From positions 2,666,001-2,730,000 of the forward strand of contig NZ_CP039292.1 of the NCBI RefSeq assembly GCF_004798665.1: a stretch of 64,000 bases of DNA, in the 5' to 3' direction. The notes under the pieces were generated by a model. That model was not told where the DNA came from and searched no databases. It was given only the letters and a program-made list of their open reading frames with translations. Below, piece by piece: positions 27,295 to 36,328 of the stretch. Position 1 is the stretch's first letter, and each line of letters begins with the position of its first letter. Source of the stretch: Actinomyces procaprae. GTDB lineage: Bacteria; Actinomycetota; Actinomycetes; Actinomycetales; Actinomycetaceae. The position numbers were made by a program, and so were the translations under genes.

Positions 27295-28341
27295 CGTCGA
27301 GTCGCGCTCGACCAGCTCCGGGGTAACCAGGTAGGACCACCCGCCCTGCGTGCGGGCCTGGCGAACAACGCCGTCCGGGAGCCAGGCCCCGTCGTCGCCG
27401 CCCGCCCCGGGATGCACACGCCCCAGGAGCGCCCGCACCGCCGTCTCGGCTATGAGCGCGGCGTCCTGGCGAACCGTGGTCAAGGAGAAGGCCGACGACG
27501 CGGCCACGGGAATGCCGTCGTAGCCGCAGACGGCGACCTCCCGGGGCACCCGGACCCCGCGCCGCCGCAGCTCCATCAGCGCCCCGACCGCGGCGTGGTC
27601 GTTGAAGCACATGACGGCATCGGGCAGTGCCGGCTCCTCGGCCAGCACCGCGGCACAGCCGGCGCCGGCATCCTCGTCGGCACCGCCGGGAAGCACCCGC
27701 ACCGCCTCCGCCAGGCCGTGAGCGGACATCGCGGCGCGGTACGCGGCGGTGCGGACCGCCGAGGCGGACTCGTCGCCGCCGTCGATGTAGACGATGCGGC
27801 GCCTGCCGCGTGCAACCAGATGGTTGACCTGGGCGGCGATTCCAAGCTCGTCGCGCGACCGCACCTCGTCGATGCCCGCGACGGCGGTGGTACGGCACAC
27901 GACCACGATGCGCACGCGGTTCGCCGCCCGGGCAAGCACGTCCTCGGGGATCGCCGGGTCCACCAGGACCAGCCCCTCGCAGTGGTCGGCGAGCAGGGAG
28001 CGCAGCCCCTCCGAACCGCCGCGGTGCGGCGTGACGGCTGCGAGCGCCAGCGAGTGGTCAAGGGCGGCACAGGCGCGATACAGCCCGTCCACGATCAGCC
28101 CCTGGAAGGCCTGCCCGACGGCGAAGCTCGCCCCGATCAGCCCGGAGTGGCTGCGGCGCAGCAGGCGCGCACGCGGATCGGCCTCATAGCCCATCTCACC
28201 GGCGACCCGCAGGATCTCCTCCCGAGTATCGGCGGCCACGCCCGGCACCCCGTTCAGCGCCGCCGAGACGGTGGAGGCCGAGCGCCCGCACCGGGCCGCG
28301 ACCATGGCAATGGTTACGCGCGGTGCGCGGTCGGCGGACAT
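27289..28341 (-). CDS. LacI-family transcriptional regulator
   Basis: Protein of 350 residues. The helix-turn-helix reads VTIAMVAARCGRSASTVSAALNG, followed by the hinge region YEADPRARLLRRSHS, then an effector domain (LIGASFAVGQAFQGLIVDGL, VMCFNDHAAVGAL, VAVCGYDGIPVAASSAFSLTTV). ATG 28341 follows GAGAGGAG. It is divergent from the dehydrogenase/isomerase operon at 28675, and the intergenic 24-bp palindrome at 28571 is its likely operator. The arginine/alanine-rich sequence differs from the paralogues at 3365 and 8620, so a different inducer is likely. Confidence 0.88.
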   Translation of the reverse strand: MSADRAPRVTIAMVAARCGRSASTVSAALNGVPGVAADTREEILRVAGEMGYEADPRARLLRRSHSGLIGASFAVGQAFQGLIVDGLYRACAALDHSLALAAVTPHRGGSEGLRSLLADHCEGLVLVDPAIPEDVLARAANRVRIVVVCRTTAVAGIDEVRSRDELGIAAQVNHLVARGRRRIVYIDGGDESASAVRTAAYRAAMSAHGLAEAVRVLPGGADEDAGAGCAAVLAEEPALPDAVMCFNDHAAVGALMELRRRGVRVPREVAVCGYDGIPVAASSAFSLTTVRQDAALIAETAVRALLGRVHPGAGGDDGAWLPDGVVRQARTQGGWSYLVTPELVERDSTA

Positions 28342-28534
28342 CAGCGGCTCCTCTCCCACGCCCCTCGCCGATGCCGACCGTGGCGGGCGGCACCCGGCCA
28401 GCATTCTATGAGCCCCGCCGAGGCCGGGACGGCGCCGCTGACCGCTCGCCCGCCGACGTCGGCGCGCCGCCCCCTCCCAAGGCCGGGCCGACGACGATTA
28501 TCCGGACGAACTCGAAGTTCATCGGCACCACCCC

Positions 28535-28594
28535 TTGACTTGGCCACCTCGCCGCAAACATACTGAAGACACTGATTCACGCGCGTGAATCAGT
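28535..28594 (+). promoter_or_regulatory. Promoter with perfect 24-bp LacI-type palindrome
   Basis: TTGACT (28535-28540), 18-bp spacer, CATACT (28559-28564), then a perfect palindrome at 28571-28594 with half-site ACTGATTCACGC, placed at the expected transcription start. The central CGCG and adjacent divergent lacI gene identify it as a LacI-family operator. Its core TTCACGCGCGTGAA recurs with one change at 9735. Confidence 0.78.
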
Positions 28595-28674
28595 GGGTGG
28601 GCAGCCACCGCCGACGCTCACGGCAGGTCACGGAAGCCCACCAGCAACAAACCATCCGTCAACGAGGACACACC

Positions 28675-29874
28675 ATGAGCAACACATCCCTGTCAGTGGC
28701 CGTCATCGGCGCCGGCATGGCCGGCACCACCCACGCCAACGCCTGGCGCCAGGTGGGCACCGTCTACGACCTCGGCCTGCCCAAGGTCCGCCTGGCGGCC
28801 ATCGCCGACGCCTACGAGCCCTTCGCCAAGGACGCCGCCGAGCGCTACGGCTACGAGAAGGCCGTCACCGACTGGCGCGACATCGCCGACGACCCGAGCA
28901 TCGACATCGTCTCCATCGTGGTGGGCAACGCCCTGCACCGCGAGATCGCCGAGGCCCTGATCCGCGCCGGCAAGCACGTCCTGTGCGAGAAGCCCCTGGC
29001 GGATACGCTCGAGTCCGCCAAGGCCATGGCCGACGCCGAGCGGGCGGCGGGCACCGTGACCGCCGTCGGCTTCACCTATCGCCGCAACGCCGCCATCGCC
29101 GAGATCGCCAAGCTGGTCCGCGAGGGCCACCTGGGGGAGGTTAACCACTTCTCGGGCCGTTACTGGTGCGACTACGGCGTCGACCCCAACACCCCCATGG
29201 CCTGGCGCTACTCCGGCCCCATGGGCTCCGGCGCCCTGGGCGACGTCGGCAGCCACCTGATCGACACCGCGGAGACCATCTGCGGCCCCCTGGTGTCCGT
29301 CTCCGGCGGCGCCATGATGACGTCGATCAAGCAGCGCCCCGTCGCCAAGGGGCACGTCACCCGCGGCACCGCCCTGGACACCTCGGAAGTAGAAATGGCG
29401 GAGGTCACCAACGACGACGTCGCCACCTTCACCGGCCACTTCGCCAGCGGTGCGGTGGGCACCTTCTCCTGCTCGCGCGTCGCCTGGAACATGCCCAACG
29501 CCATGATGCTGGACGTGCTCGGCTCCCGGGGCCGCGCCTCCTGGGACCTGGCCCGCTGCGGCGAGATCAAGCTCGACGACGTCAACTCCCCCGCCGGCCT
29601 GGGCGGTGCCCGCCAGGTGCTCGTGAACCCGACCTTCCCCTACTTCGAGCGCGGCTCCTCCATGGCCTTCGGAGGCGTGGGCCTGACCCAGATCGAGCAG
29701 TTCACCTACCAGGCCTACGCCTTCCTCCAGCAAGTCGCCGGCGTCACCGACGGCGCCCTGCCGCCCTGCGCCACCTTCGCCGACGGCTACCGGGAGATGC
29801 TCATCGCCGACGCCGTCGCCACCTCCGCCGCCAACGGCGGCGCCGCCGTCGACCTCAGCCACCTCAACCAGTAG
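28675..29874 (+). CDS. Gfo/Idh/MocA family oxidoreductase
   Basis: Dehydrogenase of 399 residues: VAVIGAGMAGTTHANAWRQV (Rossmann loop), CEKPLADTLESAK, VGFTYRRNAAIAEI, and the C-terminal domain with GSGALGDVGSHLIDTAETICG carrying catalytic Asp/His positions. ATG 28675 has GAGGA about eight bases upstream. Similar in length to the protein at 4859 (398) and longer than IolG. It forms an operon with the TIM-barrel gene 65 bp downstream, under the LacI-type operator at 28571 and without an IolR-type site that I could find. Substrate may be a sugar or polyol other than myo-inositol. Confidence 0.85.
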   Translation: MSNTSLSVAVIGAGMAGTTHANAWRQVGTVYDLGLPKVRLAAIADAYEPFAKDAAERYGYEKAVTDWRDIADDPSIDIVSIVVGNALHREIAEALIRAGKHVLCEKPLADTLESAKAMADAERAAGTVTAVGFTYRRNAAIAEIAKLVREGHLGEVNHFSGRYWCDYGVDPNTPMAWRYSGPMGSGALGDVGSHLIDTAETICGPLVSVSGGAMMTSIKQRPVAKGHVTRGTALDTSEVEMAEVTNDDVATFTGHFASGAVGTFSCSRVAWNMPNAMMLDVLGSRGRASWDLARCGEIKLDDVNSPAGLGGARQVLVNPTFPYFERGSSMAFGGVGLTQIEQFTYQAYAFLQQVAGVTDGALPPCATFADGYREMLIADAVATSAANGGAAVDLSHLNQ

Positions 29875-29939
29875 GCCGGCCCCGCCCGGCCCGCACCAGA
29901 CCACTCGCCCGAACCAACACGCAACAAGGAGAACCCATC

Positions 29940-30938
29940 ATGACACTCAACTACGGCGCCTACACCGCCTGCCTGTCGGACCGCCCCCTGGAAGCCGCCC
30001 TCGACGTCCTCAAGGAGGCCGGGCTGACCGGCGCCGAGGTGAACGTCGGCGGCTTCATCCCCTCCCCCCACTGCCCCGTGGACGCCCTGCTCGCCTCCAA
30101 GGCCGCCCGGGAGGACTACCTGGGCGTCTTCGCCGAGCGCGGCATGCGCCTGTCCGGCCTGAACACCTCCGGCAACCCGGTCTCGCCGCTGCCCGCCGAG
30201 GGCATCAAGCACGCCGAGGACATTCGCAACGCCATCAGGCTGGCGGGCCTGCTGGGCGTCGGGGAGATCGTCACCATGTCCGGCACGCCCGGCACCGACC
30301 CGACGGCGAAGTACCCCACCTGGGTGGTCAACCCCTGGAACGGCATCGACATGGAGATCCTCGACTACCAGTGGAGCGTGGTGGTGCCCTTCTTCAAGGA
30401 GATCGACGCCCTGGCCCGGGACCACGACGTACAGGTCTGCCTGGAGCTGCACCCGCGCAACCTCGTGTTCAACATCCCCGCCTTCGAGCGGCTGGTGGAG
30501 GAGACCGGGACCACGAACATCAAGGTGAACATGGACCCCTCGCACCTGTTCTGGCAGCAGATGGACCCGATCGCCGCCACCAAGCGCCTGGGGGACCTGG
30601 TCGGCCACGTCCACGCCAAGGACACCAAGATCCTCCCCGGCGCCGCCTACCGCGGCGTGCTCGACACCGACTTCGGGCACGTGCCCGCCGAGGCGGAGAA
30701 CAAGACCCCGGTCGCCTACGGCTACTGGTGCACCGCCTGGCCGCAGGACCCGGCCTGGCGCTTCGTCGCCTTCGGCCTGGGGCATGACACCGACTACTGG
30801 GCCGAGTTCCTGCGCACCATCGCCGCGGTGAACCCGGACATGAACGTCAACATCGAGCACGAGGACGCCGAGTACGGCAACGTCGAGGGCCTGCGGCTGT
30901 CGGCCGCCAACCTGCTCGACGCCGCCGCCAGGCTCTGA
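29940..30938 (+). CDS. Sugar phosphate isomerase/epimerase-type TIM barrel
   Basis: Protein of 332 residues: NYGAYTACLSDRPLEAALDVLKEAGLTGAEVNVGGFIP, IVTMSGTPG, VCLELHPRNLVFN (metal-binding Glu/His), IKVNMDPSHLFWQQMD and LVGHVHAKDTKILPGAA, then NINIEHEDAEYGNVEGL. This is the xylose-isomerase-like/AP-endonuclease-2 fold common beside Gfo/Idh/MocA genes in actinobacteria. ATG 29940 has AAGGAG upstream. It acts with the dehydrogenase at 28675, presumably isomerising or epimerising the keto product. Exact chemistry unknown. Confidence 0.82.
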   Translation: MTLNYGAYTACLSDRPLEAALDVLKEAGLTGAEVNVGGFIPSPHCPVDALLASKAAREDYLGVFAERGMRLSGLNTSGNPVSPLPAEGIKHAEDIRNAIRLAGLLGVGEIVTMSGTPGTDPTAKYPTWVVNPWNGIDMEILDYQWSVVVPFFKEIDALARDHDVQVCLELHPRNLVFNIPAFERLVEETGTTNIKVNMDPSHLFWQQMDPIAATKRLGDLVGHVHAKDTKILPGAAYRGVLDTDFGHVPAEAENKTPVAYGYWCTAWPQDPAWRFVAFGLGHDTDYWAEFLRTIAAVNPDMNVNIEHEDAEYGNVEGLRLSAANLLDAAARL

Positions 30939-30957
30939 GCGGCAACCGCCCCGTGCC

Positions 30958-31026
30958 GGGCGGGAGGAGGATGCCTCGGCTTACTTCCGTGGCCCCGGCC
31001 ACGCCTTCGGCCACCTCCTCCTGCCC
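30958..31026 (+). terminator. Large composite hairpin after the 29940 gene
   Basis: Outer arms GGGCGGGAGGAGG and CCTCCTCCTGCCC (12 of 13 paired) enclose a second hairpin, GTGGCC-CC-GGCCAC, at 30989-31002. It begins 20 bp after the stop and separates the inositol island from pta. Confidence 0.5.
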
Positions 31027-31209
31027 GTCCTCTCCCCCGTCTTGCCCGCTGCGCGACCGGCAAATGGGCCGAATCTCCCGCAGGCCGTGTCTGCGGGCCC
31101 CAAGATCGCGCCAGTTGGGGCAGACTTAGGTCCGGTGCGCTACGGCCGCCCGCGGCGTACCCCACTCGATGTCGAGACGCACAATCGCAGAACTAAGGAC
31201 AGCTGAACC

Positions 31210-33264
31210 GTGGCGCGCAGTATTTACATCGCCTCCCCCAATGCCAGCACCGGCAAGTCGACCGTGGCCCTGGGCCTGGTCGCCTCCCTCACCAAGGTAG
31301 TGGCGAAGGTCGGCATCTTCCGCCCCTTCGTCGCCTCCCGCGAGGACGAGCCCTTCCTCGAGCTGCTGCTGCGCCGGTGCGGCTCAACCACCCCGGCAGC
31401 GCAGTGCATCGGCGTGACCTGGGACGAGTTCCACGCCGACCCCGACGAGTCCCTCTCACGCATCGTGGGCGCCTACCGGGCAGTCGCCCGCGACCACGAC
31501 GTCGTAATCATCGACGGCTCCGACTTCTCCGACGTCGTCGGTAACCCCGAGCTGGCGCTCAACGCCCGAGTTGCCGCGAACATCGGCGTGCCCGTGCTGC
31601 TGGTCGTCTCCGGTCAGGGCGACCCCGAGGACGTGCGCAGCACCGTCGAGGTCTCCATGGCGGAGATCGCCGACAACCACGCCCGCACCGTCGCGGTTGT
31701 CGCGAACAAGTGTCCCGCGGCCTCTCGGGCCGAGGTCGCCTCCGCCCTGAAGAGCATCGACGGCGTGACCACCACCACGCTGCCGGAGGTTCCGCTGCTG
31801 GGTGCCCCCTCGGTACGCGAGGTGATGAACGCCGTCGAGGGAACACTCATTGCCGGCGATGAGGCGCTGCTGGAGCGCGAGGCCGAGGGCGTGCTCATCG
31901 CCGCCATGGACGTCTCCCACGTGCTGGAGCGCCTCAACGAGGGGCAGGTGGTCATCGTTCCCGCCGACCGCTCCGCCGCCCTGATCTCCCTGGCCGCGGC
32001 GCAGGCGTCCACCGGTTTCCCGAACCTGTCGGGGCTGGTTCTCAATGGCGGCTTCAAGGTGGCCCCGCACGCGCTGCGCCTGATCGAGGGGCTGCGGCTG
32101 CCGCTGCCGGTGATGACCTCCCCGCTGGACACCTTCGCCGCGGCCTCCGTGGCCGGCTCGCTGCAGGGCGGGCTGGGTCAGGCCTCCTCCCGCAAGCTCG
32201 ACGTCGCCGTGACCACCTTCGAGCAGGAGGCCGACGTCGACGCCCTGCTGGCCGCCCTGGAGGTGGAGCCCAGCGAGGTGGTCACTCCGATCATGTTCCA
32301 GGCCGAGCTGCTCGAGCGCTCCCGGGCCGACCGCAAGACGATCGTGCTGCCCGAGCCCGACGACGACCGCATCCTGCGCGCCGCCGACGTCATCGCCCGC
32401 CGCGGCATTGCGGACCTCATCCTCCTGGGGGACGAGGCCTCGGTGCGTGCCCGCGCCGCCGAACTGGGGCTGGACATCTCCGCAGCCCGCGTGGTGCCCA
32501 CGGACAGCCCCGAGCTGCTGGAGAAGTACGCGGCGGAGTTCGCCCGTCTGCGCGCCAAGAAGGGCGTAACCCTGGAGCAGGCGCGCGAGCGGGTTCAGGA
32601 CGTGTCCTACTTCGGCACCATGATGGTGCATATGGGCGACGCCGACGGCATGGTCTCGGGCGCCGCCCACACCACCGCGCACACGATCGTCCCCTCCTTC
32701 CAGATCATCAAGACCAAGCCGGGCACCTCCATCGTCTCCTCGGTGTTCCTGATGCTGCTGGAGGACCGGGTGCTGGTTTACGGCGACTGCGCCGTCAACC
32801 CCGATCCGACCGCCGAGCAGCTGGCCGACATCGCCATCTCCTCCGCCGAGACCGCGCGTCAGTTCGGCGTCGAGCCGCGCGTGGCCATGCTGTCCTTCTC
32901 CACCGGCACCTCCGGCAAGGGCGCCGACGTGGACAAGGTGCGCGAGGCCACCGAGATCGTGCGGGAGAAGGCGCCGGAGCTCGCCGTCGAGGGCCCGATC
33001 CAGTACGACGCCGCAATCGACCCGACCGTAGCCGCCAAGAAGGCGCCCGGCTCAGAGGTGGCCGGCCGCGCCAACGTGTTCATCTTCCCCGACCTGTCCA
33101 GCGGCAACATCGGCTACAAGGCCGTGCAGCGCTCCTCCGGCGCCGTCGCCATCGGCCCCGTGCTGCAGGGCCTGAACAAGCCCGTCAACGATCTCTCCCG
33201 CGGGGCACTGGTGGAGGACATCGTCAACACGGTCGCCATCACCGCCGTCCAGGCCCAGGCCTGA
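31210..33264 (+). CDS. pta: Phosphate acetyltransferase
   Basis: Converts acetyl-CoA and phosphate to acetyl phosphate. The long two-domain form, 684 residues: an N-terminal P-loop regulatory domain (YIASPNASTGKST near residue 6, then a DRTGG-like region) and a C-terminal catalytic PTA/PTB domain from about residue 365 (KTIVLPEPDDDRILRAADV, MMVHMGDADGMVSGAAHTTAHT, NPDPTAEQLADIA, SFSTGTSGKG). The start is GTG 31210. It is followed by ackA after 82 bp. Downstream of the inositol island, the pair can turn IolA-derived acetyl-CoA into acetate and ATP. Confidence 0.96.
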   Translation: MARSIYIASPNASTGKSTVALGLVASLTKVVAKVGIFRPFVASREDEPFLELLLRRCGSTTPAAQCIGVTWDEFHADPDESLSRIVGAYRAVARDHDVVIIDGSDFSDVVGNPELALNARVAANIGVPVLLVVSGQGDPEDVRSTVEVSMAEIADNHARTVAVVANKCPAASRAEVASALKSIDGVTTTTLPEVPLLGAPSVREVMNAVEGTLIAGDEALLEREAEGVLIAAMDVSHVLERLNEGQVVIVPADRSAALISLAAAQASTGFPNLSGLVLNGGFKVAPHALRLIEGLRLPLPVMTSPLDTFAAASVAGSLQGGLGQASSRKLDVAVTTFEQEADVDALLAALEVEPSEVVTPIMFQAELLERSRADRKTIVLPEPDDDRILRAADVIARRGIADLILLGDEASVRARAAELGLDISAARVVPTDSPELLEKYAAEFARLRAKKGVTLEQARERVQDVSYFGTMMVHMGDADGMVSGAAHTTAHTIVPSFQIIKTKPGTSIVSSVFLMLLEDRVLVYGDCAVNPDPTAEQLADIAISSAETARQFGVEPRVAMLSFSTGTSGKGADVDKVREATEIVREKAPELAVEGPIQYDAAIDPTVAAKKAPGSEVAGRANVFIFPDLSSGNIGYKAVQRSSGAVAIGPVLQGLNKPVNDLSRGALVEDIVNTVAITAVQAQA

Positions 33265-33346
33265 CCGGCACCGGGGCCGTCGTACCCGCGCGGCGCCCCG
33301 GTGCATCCCCGACTTCATCACCTCCCGATTCGCAGAAAGGCTCATC

Positions 33347-34531
33347 GTGACCACCCGGACCGTTCTCGTCATCAACTCCGGCTCCTCCTCCATCAAGTAC
33401 CAGCTCGTCGACCCCGGCTCCGGGCAGTCCCTTGCCTCCGGGCTCGTCGAGCGCATCGGTGAGGAGACCGGCACGATCATCCACCGGCACGCCGGGGAGA
33501 AGACCCAGCTGGACGAGCCGGTGCCCGATCACGGCTACGGGCTTTCGGAAGTGCTGCGCCTGTTCGACGAGAAGGGCCCCGCCCTGGCGGAGGCGAATAT
33601 CGTGGCGGTCGGGCACCGGGTGGTCCAGGGCGGCCGCTACTTCTCCGGCCCCGCACTGGTGGACGAGGACGTGATCACCAAGATCAGCGAGCTGGTTCCG
33701 CTCGGCCCGCTGCACAACCCCGCCCACCTCAAGGGCATTGAGGTCGGCCTGGAGCTCCTGTCCGACGTGCCGCACGTAGCGGTGTTCGACACGGCCTTCT
33801 TCCAGGACCTGCCGGAGGAGGCCGCCCGCTACGCCCTCAAGCGCGAGGTCGCCGACAAGTACTCCATCCGCCGCTACGGGGCGCACGGCACCAGCCACCA
33901 GTTCGTCTCCGGCGAGGTCGCCCGGATGCTGGGGCGCGACGACCTCAAGCAGATCGTGCTGCACCTGGGCAACGGGGCCTCCGCCTCCGCCGTCGTCGCC
34001 GGCCGCGCCGTGGACACCTCCATGGGGCTGACCCCCCTGGAGGGACTGGTCATGGGCGGGCGCACCGGCGACATCGACCCGGCGGCCGTATTCCACCTGG
34101 GCCGGGTGGCCGGAATGAGCGTGGATGAGATCGACTACCTGTTCAACCGCGAGTCCGGCATGAAGGGCCTGGCCGGGGACAACGACATGCGGGAGGTGTG
34201 GAAGCGCATCGACGCCGGCGAGCAGGACGCCCGCGACGCCATGGACATCTACCTGCACCGCCTGGTGAAGTATGTGGGCGCCTACACCGCCGTCATGGGC
34301 GGCCTGGACGCCCTGACCTTCACCGCCGGCATCGGTGAGAACGATGCACGCCTGCGCGCTGAGCTGGTGGCGCGACTGAGCTTCACGGGCATGAGGCTGG
34401 ATGAGGAGAAGAACGCCGTCCGCTCCGGCGACGGACGCATCGTCTCCACCCCGGACTCGGCGATCGCCGTGCTGGTCTACCCCACCAATGAGGAGCTGGC
34501 CATCGCCCGCCAGGCCATGACGCTGATCTAA
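33347..34531 (+). CDS. ackA: Acetate kinase
   Basis: Transfers phosphate from acetyl phosphate to ADP. The 394-residue protein starts with the ASKHA-fold signature VLVINSGSSSIKY; further motifs are AVGHRVVQGG, RRYGAHGTSHQFVS, IVLHLGNGASASAV, DTSMGLTPLEGLVMGGRTGDIDP and FTAGIGEND. The GTG start at 33347 follows AGAAAGG. Second gene of the pta-ackA operon, convergent with rnhA. Confidence 0.96.
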   Translation: MTTRTVLVINSGSSSIKYQLVDPGSGQSLASGLVERIGEETGTIIHRHAGEKTQLDEPVPDHGYGLSEVLRLFDEKGPALAEANIVAVGHRVVQGGRYFSGPALVDEDVITKISELVPLGPLHNPAHLKGIEVGLELLSDVPHVAVFDTAFFQDLPEEAARYALKREVADKYSIRRYGAHGTSHQFVSGEVARMLGRDDLKQIVLHLGNGASASAVVAGRAVDTSMGLTPLEGLVMGGRTGDIDPAAVFHLGRVAGMSVDEIDYLFNRESGMKGLAGDNDMREVWKRIDAGEQDARDAMDIYLHRLVKYVGAYTAVMGGLDALTFTAGIGENDARLRAELVARLSFTGMRLDEEKNAVRSGDGRIVSTPDSAIAVLVYPTNEELAIARQAMTLI

Positions 34532-34566
34532 GACCCGGCCGGGACGCTCCCCCGCCGGGCCGGCCG

Positions 34567-35124
34567 TCAGAAGAGCGTCTCAGCACCCTGATCCCGCAGC
34601 TGCGGCACGGTGCCCGATCCCACGGGGTCGGGCACCGTCGCATCCGCTGCGGGCCGGGTCCAGCCGGGGCCCGCGGGCACGGCCGTGCCCCGCTGGTAGG
34701 CGGTGGCGGCGGCGCGGGCGCGCTGGTCGGCGGCCTCGTTCATGGGGTGCCCGACGTGCCCGCGCACCCACTCAAACCGCACCTGGCGCCCGCGCATGGC
34801 CGCGTCCAGCTGCTTCATCAGGTCATCGTTGAGGACCGGCTTGCCGTCACCCTTGCGCCAGCCGCGCTTCTTCCAGCCGTGGATCCACTTGGTCAGGGAG
34901 TTGATGACGTACTGGGAGTCGGCCTGGATGAGCAGCTCCTCACCGGCCAGACCCGCCTGCGCCGTTGCCCGCAGCAGCTCGAGCACCGCAGTCAGCTCAC
35001 CGCGGTTGTTGGTGGAGTTCTCCCAGCCTCCCGCCGCCCAGCAGTCGTCATCCACATACCAGGCCCAGCCGGCCGGGCCGGGGTTTCCCAGGGCGGAGCC
35101 GTCCGCCGCGGCGATGATCGTCAT
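34567..35124 (-). CDS. rnhA: Ribonuclease HI
   Basis: Cleaves the RNA strand of RNA-DNA hybrids. Length 185; the ~145-residue catalytic domain carries the DEDD residues: Asp in AAADGSALGNPGPAG, Glu in NNRGELTAVLELL, Asp in LIQADSQYVINSLTKW, and Asp in GHPMNEAADQRARAAA. The basic handle region WIHGWKKRGWRKGDGKPV is present. The last ~40 residues are a proline- and alanine-rich extension of unknown role. The 52 bp upstream of its start lead into a CGAGGTCGGT repeat array. Confidence 0.94.
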   Translation of the reverse strand: MTIIAAADGSALGNPGPAGWAWYVDDDCWAAGGWENSTNNRGELTAVLELLRATAQAGLAGEELLIQADSQYVINSLTKWIHGWKKRGWRKGDGKPVLNDDLMKQLDAAMRGRQVRFEWVRGHVGHPMNEAADQRARAAATAYQRGTAVPAGPGWTRPAADATVPDPVGSGTVPQLRDQGAETLF

Positions 35125-35176
35125 GAGCGCACCCTACCGGCTCCAGCCGCCTCCCCTCCCGCCCACCCCCACCCAT

Positions 35177-35261
35177 CGAGGTCGGTCGACGTTACCGCCG
35201 AGGTCGGTCGATATAACCGTCGAGGTCGGTCGATATAACCATCGAGGTCGGTCGATATAAC
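35177..35261 (+). repeat. CGAGGTCGGT array, 4 units, interrupted by an inserted element
   Basis: Four 22-bp units (CGAGGTCGGTCGATATAACC with two variable bases). The fourth is cut after GATATAAC, where the element 35262-35929 begins; the array resumes at 35930 with GATACAAC and one more unit (35941-35952). Confidence 0.88.
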
Positions 35262-35415
35262 GGCTCTTCCGGTTTGAGGGTGTGGTGCTTCCGGCGTGGC
35301 GGCTTTGGTCCGGGTTGCGGTGTTCGCGGTGGTCGTGGTTGGGGCGGTGAGGTCGATGTCGGGCTGGCGGGGTCGTGTTCGGGCTGGTGGGGTCGTGCTC
35401 GGTGGGTGCTGGTTT

Positions 35416-35488
35416 GTCGAGAACGTCCTCTTCATCCCCAAACCCTCCACGTTCGGGAGGGTTTCGGGCTTACGAGGACGTGCTCGAC
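35416..35488. repeat. Two-part hairpin inside the 668-bp element
   Basis: Outer arms GTCGAGAACGTCCTC (35416-35430) and GAGGACGTGCTCGAC (35474-35488) pair at 14 of 15 positions. An inner perfect hairpin AAACCCTCC / GGAGGGTTT (35440-35448, 35456-35464) has a 7-nt loop. Not seen in the related copy at 50.9 kb. Confidence 0.7.
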
Positions 35489-35749
35489 CAGCGCAGGTCG
35501 TTGTCGGGCGTACAAGAACGTTTTCGGGCCGCCGAGGACGTCGTCGGGCTGGCGAAGGCGTTGTCCGCCGGGCAGGGGCGCCCTCGCCGCCGGCCGGGCG
35601 GAGTGCTCGAGGACGCGGGTTGAACCTCCACGGCGCCGGCTCACCACGCCAGAACGCCTGGCCTGGCTGCACTTGGCTGCCGATAGCTCCGGCGCCCGGG
35701 AGCGGGACCGTCTGCAACGCCACTTCGCCGTCTGCAACGCCACTTCGGG

Positions 35750-35822
35750 GTTAACAACGCCAGTTAACCGTCTGCTGAAGGCCTCTGGGGTATACAGCAG
35801 AACGTTAAGTAGCGTTGTTAAC
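35750..35822. other. Conserved 73-nt hairpin, copy 1
   Basis: Outer arms GTTAACAACGC (35750-35760) and GCGTTGTTAAC (35812-35822) pair perfectly. Inner arms TTAACCGTCTGCTG (35764-35777) and CAGCAGAACGTTAA (35795-35808) pair at 12 of 14. A near-identical structure lies at 50908-50980. Could be a structured RNA or a DNA cruciform. Confidence 0.75.
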
Positions 35823-36061
35823 GCCCAGCCGGCGCACCAGACCACGCCGCCCCGTGCCATGTCTCAGGACATCGGCAGCACTCCTGCCCCCGCCCGAGAC
35901 AACCACCACACCCCCAAACCGGAAGAGCCGATACAACCATCGAGGTCGGTCGAAATGGTTCCGCCGCGGGCATACCCGATACCCGACAAAACCGACGCGC
36001 CGCCCGTCGCCCGTCTCAGGTGAGGCGGGTGACGGACGGCGCGTCTGGCGACGCTCGTGCG

Positions 36062-36328
36062 TCAGGCGTCGAGGTCGGTCTCGAGGAGGGCCTTGAGCTC
36101 CTCCAGGGCACCGTCGGCGCCGTCGGCGTCGGAGGCGAGGGTGACGACGTCACCGAAGCCGGCGCCGAGCGTCATGACACCCAGAATGGAGGAGGCGTCC
36201 ACGGGGGCGCCGCCCTCCTTGGCGATGGTGACGGGAACACCCTTCTCAGCGACGGCCTTGACGAAGGTCGCGGCAGGACGGGCGTGGAGGCCGACCTTGG
36301 AGGCGATTGTGGCGGTGACCTGGGCCAT
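36062..36328 (-). CDS. ptsH: Phosphocarrier protein HPr
   Basis: Phosphate carrier of the sugar phosphotransferase system, 88 residues. The active-site motif GLHARPAATFV holds His15, the phosphorylation site for enzyme I. The second signature, VDASSILGVMTLGAG, includes Ser46, the regulatory HPr-kinase site in firmicutes; whether it is used here is unknown. The start has AAGGAGTAC just upstream. It stands alone; no enzyme I or II genes are in the window. Confidence 0.95.
   Translation of the reverse strand: MAQVTATIASKVGLHARPAATFVKAVAEKGVPVTIAKEGGAPVDASSILGVMTLGAGFGDVVTLASDADGADGALEELKALLETDLDA

Larger units (their letters stand above)
35262..35929. mobile_element. 668-bp non-coding element with 25-bp inverted ends (MITE-like)
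   Basis: The ends are inverted repeats of 25 bp with one mismatch, outermost bases GGCTCTTCCGGTTTG (35262-35286) and the complement at 35905-35929. They are flanked by an 8-bp direct repeat, GATATAAC (35254-35261) and GATACAAC (35930-35937), the mark of transposition. No convincing coding region: readings inside are repetitive and lack known domains. Interior: 20-bp tandem units (35352-35410), a hairpin at 35416-35488, a 20-bp direct repeat containing CTGCAACGCCACTTC, and the hairpin at 35750-35822. It could be mobilised in trans by a transposase elsewhere, or carry a structured RNA. Confidence 0.75.

Noticed and set aside
35274..36023. Readings of 150-250 codons inside the 668-bp element
   Set aside because: Composition is repetitive, several frames are open on both strands at once, and there is no domain or ribosome site.
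36068..36080. GTCGAGGTCGGT inside ptsH
   Set aside because: A single match within conserved HPr codons; no array and no neighbouring units, so chance.
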